A program made the position numbers and the translations under genes. A stretch of 64,000 bases of DNA from a candidate division KSB3 bacterium (GTDB taxonomy: Bacteria; Moduliflexota; Moduliflexia; Moduliflexales; Moduliflexaceae), in NCBI GenBank assembly GCA_002748425.1, contig PDSJ01000019.1:1-64000 (forward strand). The letters are read 5' to 3'. This document shows positions 21,522 to 30,874 of this stretch, in pieces (the first letter of the stretch is position 1; each line of letters starts with the position of its first letter). The notes beneath the pieces are model-generated. The model had not been told where the DNA came from. It searched no databases and saw only the letters and a program-made list of their open reading frames with translations.

Positions 21522-22115
21522 TTACGCCGAGACATATTTCAAGGACAGACGGATGATTTCTTCCAGCGCGCCGTCGCGACCGGCTTCGTTGATGGCCCGC
21601 TTAACAGCTTTTTCGGAGTGGGCCCGTTTGTAGCCCAGATTGAGTAATGCAGACAGGGCATCATCCAGCAGTCCGCCCGCCAGACTGGACAAATCCTGAT
21701 CAGCAGCCTGAGCTGTCGGCACTTTCTCTCTTAACTCCAGAATCATCCGCTCAGCCGTCTTTTTTCCGATCCCTGGAATTGAGTTTAATTTGAGAACATC
21801 GCCAGTCGCGATCGCCATAGTCAGCTCATCGGGTGAAATGCCGGAGAGAATGGCCAGCGAGAGTTTCGGGCCGACCTTCGAGACGCTCAGCAAGAGCTTG
21901 AACAGCTCCTTTTCTTGCATCGTCAGAAAACCGTACAATTCGATCGCATTCTCCCGCGTGGCAGTGAAAATGTGCAGCGCCAGGAGATCGCCAGATTCCG
22001 GAAGCTCGTAAAAGGTCGAGATCGGAATAAAAATTTCGTATCCAACGCCGGAAACGTCAAGAACGATTCGATCGGGATTTTTCACTGCAAGTTGTCCGCG
22101 TAAGCGTGCGATCAT
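21522..22115 (-). CDS. ruvA: Holliday junction DNA helicase subunit RuvA
   Basis: MIARLRGQLAVKNPDRIVLDVSGVGYEI; HhH SIPGIGKKTAERMILELR. Confidence 0.96.
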   Translation of the reverse strand: MIARLRGQLAVKNPDRIVLDVSGVGYEIFIPISTFYELPESGDLLALHIFTATRENAIELYGFLTMQEKELFKLLLSVSKVGPKLSLAILSGISPDELTMAIATGDVLKLNSIPGIGKKTAERMILELREKVPTAQAADQDLSSLAGGLLDDALSALLNLGYKRAHSEKAVKRAINEAGRDGALEEIIRLSLKYVSA

Positions 22116-22127
22116 AATATCTGTGTG

Positions 22128-22622
22128 TCAAACGCCCTTTAGCTGGGTGCACATTTTCATTGAGTGATGATGGCAAATCGCGACAGCCAAAGCATCGGCA
22201 GCATCATCAGGCTGAGGAATTTCCTGCAAGCTGAGCAAGACTTTTACCATCTGCTGAACCTGGCTTTTGTCGGCCCGGCCATAACCGACGACTGATTGTT
22301 TGACTTCCAGAGGCGTGTATTCAGCAACGTTCAGCCCGGCCTGAGCAGCAGTCAGAAGAACCGCGCCTCTGGCTTGACCGAGCGTTAAAGAAGATTTCGC
22401 ATTTTTGGCGACAAAAACATCTTCAACGGCAAATTCGTCCGGCTGATAAGTCTGAATCAGCTCTTGCAGACGCGTACTGATTGTCAGAAGGCGTTGGGCA
22501 AGCGGGGTCTTTGGATCTGTTCGGATGACTCCGTACGCAATCGCGATCAGTGTCGCCTCGTGTCTGTCAATAATACCGAAACCACTTTTCAGCGAGCCGG
22601 GATCGATACCGCATACCCGCAT
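22128..22622 (-). CDS. ruvC: Crossover junction endodeoxyribonuclease RuvC
   Basis: MRVCGIDPGSLKSGFGII; FAVEDVFVAKNAKSSLTLGQARG; DDAADALAVAICHHH. Confidence 0.96.
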   Translation of the reverse strand: MRVCGIDPGSLKSGFGIIDRHEATLIAIAYGVIRTDPKTPLAQRLLTISTRLQELIQTYQPDEFAVEDVFVAKNAKSSLTLGQARGAVLLTAAQAGLNVAEYTPLEVKQSVVGYGRADKSQVQQMVKVLLSLQEIPQPDDAADALAVAICHHHSMKMCTQLKGV

Positions 22623-23372
22623 TTACTGTTCCAATTGCTCCAGAATGTCTTCCGATATATCGAAGTTCGCGTAGATATTCTGGACGTCGTCCTGGTTTTC
22701 CAGAGCATCCATGAGTTTCAGGACTTTTGGTGCATCTTTTTCACTGAGCTCTACGGTATTTTCGGGAATCCTGCTGATTTCAGCACTTGACATGTCAATG
22801 TCTTTGCCTTCAATCGCGCTGCGGACGTCTTCGAAGGCCGTCAAATCTGTCGTGATCTGATATGTGCCATCTTCGATGCTGAAGTCTTCTGCTCCGGCTT
22901 CGAGAGCAATTTCCATGAGTTCGTCTTCATCCACAGCGTCAGCCTCGATTGTGATAATCCCTTTCGTGTTGAACATCCAGGCCACACAGCCATTGGCGCC
23001 GAGATTACCGCCGTGTTTGCCCATTATGTGGCGGATTTCTGCGACCGTCCGGTTTTTGTTATCCGTCATCGTATCGATCATAATCGCCACGCCAGCCGGG
23101 CCATAGCCTTCATAGGTGATTTCTTCATACGTGACGCCGGGGAGTTCGCCGGTGCCTTTTTTGATGGCGCGATCGATGTTGTCCGCCGGCATATTTGCGG
23201 CCTTTGCAGTCGCCATCGCAGTGCGCAGGCGCGCATTGGCTTCCGGATCGCCGCCGCCCATTCTGGCCGCCACCGTTAATTCTTTAATCAAACGAGTAAA
23301 AATTTTTCCTCGCTGGGCATCCACTTTGGCCTTTTTATGACGGATAGAATGCCATTTTGAATGTCCTGACAT
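22623..23372 (-). CDS. yebC: YebC/PmpR family regulator/translation factor
   Basis: MSGHSKWHSIRHKKAKVDAQRGKIFTRL... Confidence 0.96.
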   Translation of the reverse strand: MSGHSKWHSIRHKKAKVDAQRGKIFTRLIKELTVAARMGGGDPEANARLRTAMATAKAANMPADNIDRAIKKGTGELPGVTYEEITYEGYGPAGVAIMIDTMTDNKNRTVAEIRHIMGKHGGNLGANGCVAWMFNTKGIITIEADAVDEDELMEIALEAGAEDFSIEDGTYQITTDLTAFEDVRSAIEGKDIDMSSAEISRIPENTVELSEKDAPKVLKLMDALENQDDVQNIYANFDISEDILEQLEQ

Positions 23373-23584
23373 AAAACGCTCTCCTCTCTAAAATAAAACG
23401 CTGATTCTTTGATGCTGTTTCAAATAGACATGCGACGATATGTAACAAAAATGTTTTGTAAAACACTCATCAACAGAAGTAAAAGGAAAGTCAAGAATTA
23501 AAAGCGAAAAGTTCTGTTCCCGGGATCGCAAGTGAAGCACGTGAATGACACGCGAGACGAAAAAAGAGAAAAATTATCTAAGTT

Positions 23585-24844
23585 CTATCTCGTGCCCAAA
23601 AGACTCTTGACTGAGATGACTCTGCCCTGCTTTATATATACTCGCGGGACACGTTTTCCGATGAGACAGGTGATTTCGTAGTTGATCGTTTCCAGGGCCG
23701 CTGCCATCATATCTGTGTGAATCATCTCATCTCCCTGCTGCCCCAGCAGGACAACCTCGTCATTGATTTCAACGCCGTCAATATCCGTGACGTCGATCAT
23801 GCACATATCCATGCAGATGCGTCCGATAAGCGGGGCGCGTTGGCCACGCACCAGAACCTGCCACTGTCTGGCCCACAGGCCTCGCCGAAAGCCGTCTGCA
23901 TAGCCCAACGGCAGCGTGGCGACTGTGGTCCGGCGCTGGGTGATAAACTTCCCGCCGTAGCTGACAGCTTCGCCAGAAGGCAGCTCTTTCAGATGCGTGA
24001 TGCGTGCTTTCCACTGCAGTACAGTTTTGAGGCGTACAATTGTACGGTCGACGTCATGAGAAGGATAGAGTCCATACATGCCAATCCCGATGCGCACCAT
24101 ATCGACATGCGTGGTGTTCGGCGGGTCCATCGCAGCGGCGCTATTGCAAAGATAGCGATATTGCGGTCGAAAGCCGGCCTCATGAATCATCGTGAGGCAG
24201 TCCTGAAAGCGGTCGCACTGCTTCTGAGAATACGATCTATCGCGTTCATCTGCTTTGGAAAAGTGGCTGAATACGCCTTGCAACTCAAGCTGTGGAAGGG
24301 CTTTGACAGCATCCAGAAATGCTTGAAGCTGTTCGGGACGGACACCAATGCGTCCCATGCCGGTGTCGATTTTCAGATGAAAGGGCAGCGTCTTGCCGTG
24401 AGATGTCGCACATTCCGCAAAGCGCTGCGCTGATTCGATCGTGAAAATATTCGGGCAAAGATCGTTCGCGATAATGGCCGCTTCCGTGCCCGGTGGCGAG
24501 CTGCCCAGCAGCAAGATCGGCGCGGCAATGCCCTGTCGGCGTAACAGCACTCCCTCTTCAGGCAGTGCAATCGCCAGCCACGAGGCGCCGCTCTCCAGAG
24601 CGGTCTGGGCGATCTCTACGGCCCCGTGCCCGTACGCGTCGGCTTTAAGCACTGCCATGATCAGGGTGCTTGGGGGCAGAATCCGTTGAAATTCGCGAAG
24701 ATTATGCGCGACGCAGTCTAAATCGATCTCCGCCCAGACTGGACGGTGGTTCTGGAAAAAATATGTTTCAATAGTATGATACTGTATAAGAAGAACCACG
24801 CATGTATTGCAATGCTGCCAGCTCATCGTTATCTGTATGCGCAA
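23585..24844 (-). CDS. alr: Alanine racemase (start uncertain)
   Basis: WAEIDLDCVAHNLREF, VLKADAYGHG, HLKIDTGMGRIGV, GRICMDMCMIDVT. Confidence 0.94.
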   Translation of the reverse strand: MRIQITMSWQHCNTCVVLLIQYHTIETYFFQNHRPVWAEIDLDCVAHNLREFQRILPPSTLIMAVLKADAYGHGAVEIAQTALESGASWLAIALPEEGVLLRRQGIAAPILLLGSSPPGTEAAIIANDLCPNIFTIESAQRFAECATSHGKTLPFHLKIDTGMGRIGVRPEQLQAFLDAVKALPQLELQGVFSHFSKADERDRSYSQKQCDRFQDCLTMIHEAGFRPQYRYLCNSAAAMDPPNTTHVDMVRIGIGMYGLYPSHDVDRTIVRLKTVLQWKARITHLKELPSGEAVSYGGKFITQRRTTVATLPLGYADGFRRGLWARQWQVLVRGQRAPLIGRICMDMCMIDVTDIDGVEINDEVVLLGQQGDEMIHTDMMAAALETINYEITCLIGKRVPRVYIKQGRVISVKSLLGTR

Positions 24845-24856
24845 CAGAATGCCTTC

Positions 24857-25759
24857 TTAAGAATTTTTCAGGTACTCATACAGCTCTGAGCCAGACGCCG
24901 GCACGATCTCTCCGGCAGCGTTGAGCTCTGCCTGAATGATCTCATAGCCCGTATAGGCCGGCTGCTCAAGCAGGGTATAATAAAACACGAAATCCGTGTT
25001 GAGCTTGCGTTTCATCTCAGGGATCGCGTTCCGCCACCACCTCAGATGCTTTGAGGGGTTCGAACTGCCGGTTTCCGTGATCATGATCGGATTCTCGGTG
25101 GCCAGGCGGAACTCGGACCAGGAATAGACGATATCTTCCTCAAAATAGATATGTACGCCGCGATAGTCACAGTAGTCATCTGCTCCGGCTAGCGACATTT
25201 GCGCGAAATCCACGAGACCGCTGTATTGTCCGATCGGCGCAGCGGACACAATGTTGACATGCGGAAATTCCCGGCGGATCAGGTCGTGAGCGACTTTCAA
25301 ATAATTCCGGACATACTCGGTGTTTGACATATCATAAAAAATTTCCGGCTCATTTAAAATTTGGAAATAGCGGATGCCCGGATAACGCTGAATCACTGTC
25401 CGTAGCATATCAGGCCAATCACGCTGATCGATGCTGGTGTGGGTATAATCTCCGATGAGACCCAGCACGTTGATACCCGGGGGCGCAGCATACGCTCCGG
25501 CGATGTCATTCGGAAGCCCCAGGGTCGTTCTGATCCAGGTCGCGCCAATCGCCTGCAAGGCCTTCAGCTGAAGAGTGTACAGTCCATTGTAAGGATGGAC
25601 GTTAAAAGCCAAAAAGTCTGTACTGCCGCCTCCGGATGGCCCGGTGGGAGAGGAAGACGAGCAGCCTCCTAACGCCAGGAGACCGCCCGCGGCCAAGCCC
25701 ATGCGCAAGATGTCTCGGCGGGTATATGTCTGTACGGCATTCATCGTCATGTTTGTCAC
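24857..25759 (-). CDS. Tat-exported lipoprotein with glycoside-hydrolase-like TIM barrel
   Basis: TRRDILRMGLAAGGLLALGGCSSS (twin-Arg plus lipobox); FQILNEPEIFY and MITETGSS resemble clan GH-A acid/base and nucleophile strands. Confidence 0.7.
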   Translation of the reverse strand: MTNMTMNAVQTYTRRDILRMGLAAGGLLALGGCSSSSPTGPSGGGSTDFLAFNVHPYNGLYTLQLKALQAIGATWIRTTLGLPNDIAGAYAAPPGINVLGLIGDYTHTSIDQRDWPDMLRTVIQRYPGIRYFQILNEPEIFYDMSNTEYVRNYLKVAHDLIRREFPHVNIVSAAPIGQYSGLVDFAQMSLAGADDYCDYRGVHIYFEEDIVYSWSEFRLATENPIMITETGSSNPSKHLRWWRNAIPEMKRKLNTDFVFYYTLLEQPAYTGYEIIQAELNAAGEIVPASGSELYEYLKNS

Positions 25760-25953
25760 TGTTTAATGTTACAGCTGCGAAGTATTCTGTCTCTGAAACA
25801 TCTCCTGTTTGCATGAAAAAATTCCTTTGTGGCAGATAAAACGGAATATGGAGGAAGGAGCTTGGCAGCCACAACTTACAGAAAGCTTCATCAGGGCCTG
25901 AGACTGAGAGTCAAAGCTCAGTGAAAAATCAAGCCCGGCATTGTACTATCGAT

Positions 25954-25996
25954 GCATGGCGTCTTCCAGGATCAATACGCTTGGAAGACGCCATGC
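25954..25996 (-). terminator. Strong hairpin downstream of 2-hydroxyacid dehydrogenase gene
   Basis: 15-bp perfect stem gcatggcgtcttcca ... tggaagacgccatgc. Confidence 0.75.
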
Positions 25997-26006
25997 CGTA
26001 ACGAAA

Positions 26007-26984
26007 TTACTGCGTGTACACATCAGGATTGATACAGCTGGGAGCTTTCTCCCCTTTCAGCATTGCCAGGATATTTTCTGCAGCGATGCGCGCCATGCCT
26101 CCACGAGAGGATTTGGTGGCAGACGCCGTATGCGGAGTGAGGACGACATTGTCCAATTCTGCAAGACCTTCCACCATGAGTGGTTCCTTTTCATACACGT
26201 CCAAACCAGCTCCGGCGATTTCTCCAGTTTGTAGAGCCTGAACCAGTTCTGTTTCATTCACGATTGGCCCGCGCGCCGTATTAATCAGGTAAGCCGTCTT
26301 TTTCATGAGTTGGAACTCTTTTTTGCCAAAGAGATGACGGGTTTCTGGCATTAAGGGGACGTGGATACTGACAAAATCAGACGCTTGCAGCAATTCCTCA
26401 AGCCCGACCTTTCTGGCTCCTAATTCCTTTTCCAGCGTTTCGTTGCAGAACGCATCGCTATAAAGCACTTTCATCCTGAATCCTCTGGATTTCAGAGCCA
26501 TCGCCGTTCCAATCCGTCCTGCCCCGACAATTCCTAATGTCGCGCCCGTGACATCGCCGCCAATGAATTGCATCGGGCCCCAGCCTTTCCATTGTCCCGA
26601 ACGCATCACAGCATCGGACTCGACCATTCGACGCCCTGCTGCAAACAGCAGCGCCCAGGCCATCTCAGCTGTGGCATCAGTGAGTACACCCGGCGTATTG
26701 GACACTGGGATGCCGCGTTTTGTGGCTTCCGGGACATCAATATTGTCGTAACCCACTGCGTAATTTGCAACGCCTTTTATGCCGGCGGCAGCCTCATAGA
26801 CTTCAGCATCAATTCTATCCGTCAACAAGCAAAGTACTGCATCACGCCCTCTGACGTTTTCCAGTAACTCTTGGCGCGTAAGCGGACGGTCGTCAGGATT
26901 GATTTCTACATCACAGGAGGCTTGTAATACCTCAATGCCTTCTTGTGGAATTTGACGAGTCACGTAGACCTTAGGCCTGGCCAT
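26007..26984 (-). CDS. D-isomer 2-hydroxyacid dehydrogenase (glyoxylate/hydroxypyruvate reductase-like)
   Basis: GATLGIVGAGRIGTAMA, TAYLINTARGPIVNE, LDVYEKEP, LTPHTASAT. Confidence 0.92.
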   Translation of the reverse strand: MARPKVYVTRQIPQEGIEVLQASCDVEINPDDRPLTRQELLENVRGRDAVLCLLTDRIDAEVYEAAAGIKGVANYAVGYDNIDVPEATKRGIPVSNTPGVLTDATAEMAWALLFAAGRRMVESDAVMRSGQWKGWGPMQFIGGDVTGATLGIVGAGRIGTAMALKSRGFRMKVLYSDAFCNETLEKELGARKVGLEELLQASDFVSIHVPLMPETRHLFGKKEFQLMKKTAYLINTARGPIVNETELVQALQTGEIAGAGLDVYEKEPLMVEGLAELDNVVLTPHTASATKSSRGGMARIAAENILAMLKGEKAPSCINPDVYTQ

Positions 26985-27319
26985 TGCATCTCTCCTTTTT
27001 TCACGAAGTTAGTATAACGCGAAAGCCGTGAATTTATAGAGCATAGCTTTCCAAGATGATCTTCTCTTCATTAGACTCCAGCATTTGCCGAACCGGTCCA
27101 AAAGTCAATAAAAAATTTGAATTTCTTTGGGTGATGGATAGCGAAACAGAACAAAATTCACAAAGTGATCTGTTCATCTGAATGTCCTTCACAAGAGCTC
27201 GAGAGAAACAATGTAAAGTAGCTTATGATGCCTACGTAGAGCAGTTCGAGTCTGGAGAGCGTGCTCTTGAGTTCTTACTGGATGAAACATGCTCGGAGAT
27301 TGTCTGAAACTTTTATTTA

Positions 27320-27348
27320 TTGACAGCGCCGCTTTTATGAGGCATACT
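27320..27348 (+). promoter_or_regulatory. Candidate sigma70 promoter
   Basis: TTGACA-N17-CATACT upstream of the NlpC/P60 gene. Confidence 0.4.
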
Positions 27349-27409
27349 CTATGATAAAATATATACGCTATCGACAACGCTATGTAACACGACACCGCGA
27401 CGAAACATC

Positions 27410-28474
27410 ATGAAACATAAAGATCAATCTCGGCAGCGCCTCTTGTTCAGAGGCATTTTGGGGCTTCTCGCAGCCTGCTCTCTGCTTTGTCAGAGCTGCT
27501 CAAGGCCCCCTCGGTCACTCCATTCCGAACATTCTTTGGACCAAGGCTCGACATCATTCCGTTTTGGCGCAGTGCGCCATACCCTGGCTGATGTCTATGT
27601 GGAGCCGGATATGACTTCCAAACGTCTTAGTCAGTGCATATACGGTGATGTCGTCCGCCTTGAACGTGAGACAGAGTGGTGGTATTACGTGAAGGTCGGC
27701 CCATATCCCGAACTTGCCGGCTGGATACCGAAAACCTTTGTCACTCCTCTTGATGCCGACGCTCTTTATTTGAAAGAGCGTAAAATCACGACGATTGTCA
27801 TACGCCGGAAGCACAGTGATGTGTTTGTCTGGCCCAGTCAGACTCTGCCTCTTGCTATGGGCACTGAACTGCCTTTTCTCGGGGAAGCAGCGCAATGGTA
27901 CCTTGTCCGTCTGCCGACCAATGATATTGGCCGTATCGCTAAATTGGCGGTCAAACCCAGGAACAATCCTAATGCGTTGCGGGAACAGCCGTTGATTCAG
28001 ACAAAGAACGTTCCTGATCGCCCTGCCTCTCAAGGAAGGCAGGAGCTTTCGAAGAAGCCGTTGCCCATGATCTCTGTCCATCAGGAAGCCCCTGGACAGC
28101 GCCAGGATATTATCAGCACGGCAGAACAGTTTCTGGGGAAAACCTATATCTGGGGTGGTACTACGCCGCGCGGTTTCGATTGTTCAGGTCTGACGTATTT
28201 TGTCTATAAACTCAATGGTATCGAACTGCCGCGAGTGTCCTGGCTGCAATACCGTACGAAACTCGGAAAAAAGGTCCGGAAGAATCGTCTTATTCAGGGC
28301 GATCTTGTTTTTTTCGAGACCTATAAACCCGGGCCTTCGCATGTCGGGATTTATATCGGTAACAATAAATTCATTCATGCGTCCCCCAGGCACGGCGTCA
28401 GTATCAGCAGCCTGGATGAGCCCTATTTCAAGAGCCGTTACCTGGGCGCGAAAACCGTCTTGTCCAGAACGTAG
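27410..28474 (+). CDS. Lipoprotein with SH3-like domains and NlpC/P60 peptidase domain
   Basis: Lipobox LLCQSC; YIWGGTTPRGFDCSGLTYFVY ... GPSHVGIYIGNNKFIHASPRHGV. Confidence 0.9.
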   Translation: MKHKDQSRQRLLFRGILGLLAACSLLCQSCSRPPRSLHSEHSLDQGSTSFRFGAVRHTLADVYVEPDMTSKRLSQCIYGDVVRLERETEWWYYVKVGPYPELAGWIPKTFVTPLDADALYLKERKITTIVIRRKHSDVFVWPSQTLPLAMGTELPFLGEAAQWYLVRLPTNDIGRIAKLAVKPRNNPNALREQPLIQTKNVPDRPASQGRQELSKKPLPMISVHQEAPGQRQDIISTAEQFLGKTYIWGGTTPRGFDCSGLTYFVYKLNGIELPRVSWLQYRTKLGKKVRKNRLIQGDLVFFETYKPGPSHVGIYIGNNKFIHASPRHGVSISSLDEPYFKSRYLGAKTVLSRT

Positions 28475-28717
28475 CGCCTGAATCGGTAGGATCTTTGAGG
28501 GCTGGACCAGCTGTGCTGTCTGCCTTCTCACGATCGACGATCTAACGGTCGACTGTCCTGATCTGCTCCTGGTGCAGCTCTCCGATCTCATTTTTCCCGG
28601 CATTCTTTTATTGACAACAGGCCCCCCAGTTGAAAGGAATATCCTGAAAATTTTCACCTTTTCAAGAATCTTCGCGCAGGCCGTGATTCTCTGGCATGCG
28701 TACAATGATATTTCAGA

Positions 28718-29728
28718 ATGAGGAGGAGCGTAGTACATATGTATCAGGATATCCGAGTCATCAATGAAATGGTTCAGGCGGAGAGTGCTTTTGTCGACAC
28801 TCTGAAAGCTGAAATCGCCAAAGTGATTGTCGGGCAGGAGTATATGGTGGATCGCCTCTTGATCGGCTTACTGTCGAACGGTCACATTCTGCTGGAAGGT
28901 GTCCCCGGTCTGGCGAAAACCTTGACGGTAAAAACGCTTTCCGAATGTATTCATACGCAATTTCAGCGTATTCAGTTTACCCCGGATCTTCTGCCTGCCG
29001 ATCTGATCGGCACGATGGTGTATCATCAGAAAGACGGGACCTTTGTGCCAAAAAAAGGCCCCATTTTTACCAATATCGTCCTGGCAGATGAAATCAACCG
29101 CGCACCGGCGAAAGTGCAGAGTGGCCTTTTAGAAGCGATGCAGGAACGTCAGGTGACGATCGGCGATACAAGCTATCCCCTGGAAGAGCCTTTTTTAGTG
29201 CTCGCGACCCAAAATCCGATCGAACAGGAAGGAACCTATCCGCTGCCGGAAGCGCAAGTCGATCGTTTCATGCTGAAAATTACTATCAGCTATCCGACCC
29301 GTCAGGAAGAATTACAGATTACAGAACGTATGGCCGGCAGCACAGGGGTAAGCCCCAGACAAATCATCACGCCGGACGATATTCTCAAAGCCCGTTCCGT
29401 GGTGGATCAGGTCTATATTGATGAGAAGATTAAAGAGTATATCATCGACATTGTTTTCAGCACTCGCGAACCGCAGAACTTCGCTTTACCAGAGCTGGAA
29501 GACATGATCGAATACGGTGCCTCACCGCGCGCGTCGATCTATCTGCATAAAGCGGCGCGGGCCCATGCGTTTCTCCGCCGGCGCGGCTATGTGACTCCGG
29601 AAGACGTCAAAGCTGTAGGACTCGATATCTTACGGCATCGTGTCATTCTCAGTTACGAAGCTGAAGCCGAAGAACGGACAGCGGAAGATATTATTCGGCA
29701 AATTTTCGACACGATCGAAGTGCCGTAA
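28718..29728 (+). CDS. MoxR-family AAA+ ATPase
   Basis: LLEGVPGLAKTLTVKTL; FVLADEINRAPAKVQSGLLEAMQE; LATQNPIEQEGTYPLPEAQ; likely start at 28739 (MYQDIRV). Confidence 0.95.
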   Translation: MRRSVVHMYQDIRVINEMVQAESAFVDTLKAEIAKVIVGQEYMVDRLLIGLLSNGHILLEGVPGLAKTLTVKTLSECIHTQFQRIQFTPDLLPADLIGTMVYHQKDGTFVPKKGPIFTNIVLADEINRAPAKVQSGLLEAMQERQVTIGDTSYPLEEPFLVLATQNPIEQEGTYPLPEAQVDRFMLKITISYPTRQEELQITERMAGSTGVSPRQIITPDDILKARSVVDQVYIDEKIKEYIIDIVFSTREPQNFALPELEDMIEYGASPRASIYLHKAARAHAFLRRRGYVTPEDVKAVGLDILRHRVILSYEAEAEERTAEDIIRQIFDTIEVP

Positions 29729-29832
29729 TGCTCTGCGCGTTTTCCCAGTATAGCCTGGACTATACCTAAAATGCTCTCCTGAACAAGGACAGGAACAGTA
29801 TTTTGTGAGAGTAGAAGCCCATAAATAAGCCT

Positions 29833-30708
29833 ATGATCCCGAAAGAAATCCTCAAGAAAGTCCGAGAAATCGAATTTTACACTAACCGGCTGGTCAGTGA
29901 TTCGCTGGCCGGGGAATATCACAGTGTCTTTAAGGGACGCGGTATGGAGTTCTCCGAAGTGCGCGAGTATCAGCCGGGCGACGATATTCGGCTGATCGAC
30001 TGGAACGTCACCGCCCGCATGGGACATCCCTATGTCAAGCTTCATGTTGAAGAACGTGAGTTGACCGTCATTTTTCTGGTTGATGCCAGTGCCTCCGGCA
30101 GCTTTGGCACGGTCGATCAGATGAAGGGGGAGCTGGCTGTCGAGCTCTGCGCGGTGCTAGCGTTTTCCGCTATTCGGAATAACGATAAGGTCGGTTTAAT
30201 TACGTTTACAGACGATGTTGAGAAATATATTCCTGCTAAAAAAGGGCGCAACCACGTCTTGCGGGTCATTCGGGAGCTGCTCTATTTCAAACCGCAGCGT
30301 GCAGGCACGAATATCCAGTCAGCCCTGGACTATCTCAACAAAGTCATCACACGCAAGGCTGTCATCTTTCTGGTGTCGGATTTTATGGACGATAGCTATG
30401 AGCAAGCCCTGCGAGTGACCAGCCGTAAGCACGATGTGATCCCGATTAGCATCACTGATCCGCGCGAAGAAGAGCTTCCGTCGGTCGGCTTGCTGGACTT
30501 GGAGGACGCCGAAAGCGGCGAGCGCCTGCTGGTGGACAGTTTCGATCCGAAAGTCAGAGACGCTTATAAAGCCATTGCGCGCCGGGAAGCAGCCAAGCGT
30601 GACCGTCTGTTTCGTTCGATGAAATTAGACCGCATCGAGCTACGCACGGATCGGCCTTATATGCAGACGCTGATAGCATTTTTTCGGCGACGCGCGAAAC
30701 GATATTAA
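29833..30708 (+). CDS. DUF58 domain protein
   Basis: GRGMEFSEVREYQPGDDIRLIDWNVTARMGHPYVKLHVEERELTV. Confidence 0.94.
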   Translation: MIPKEILKKVREIEFYTNRLVSDSLAGEYHSVFKGRGMEFSEVREYQPGDDIRLIDWNVTARMGHPYVKLHVEERELTVIFLVDASASGSFGTVDQMKGELAVELCAVLAFSAIRNNDKVGLITFTDDVEKYIPAKKGRNHVLRVIRELLYFKPQRAGTNIQSALDYLNKVITRKAVIFLVSDFMDDSYEQALRVTSRKHDVIPISITDPREEELPSVGLLDLEDAESGERLLVDSFDPKVRDAYKAIARREAAKRDRLFRSMKLDRIELRTDRPYMQTLIAFFRRRAKRY

Positions 30709-30874
30709 ATATGACTGCTGTGCTGAAATTGTCGAAGAAAGACCAATATTTGTCTGCGCACAGAAATGTCAACGCGCAGCATTGACCGTGAACGTTAAGA
30801 CGTCTGATACAGACTGTGATGAGGAGTGTACACAGTGTGCTTTTGCGCGTAGTTGACGCATCATATAACGAGCT

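Noticed and set aside
23717-24433. 238-aa plus-strand ORF opposite alr
   Set aside because: Antisense to the conserved alanine racemase; no motif
27182-27307. 41-aa ORF (MSFTRAREKQCKVAYDAYVEQFESGERALEFLLDETCSEIV) in the gap before the NlpC/P60 gene
   Set aside because: No ribosome-binding site, preceded directly by an in-frame stop, no recognised similarity
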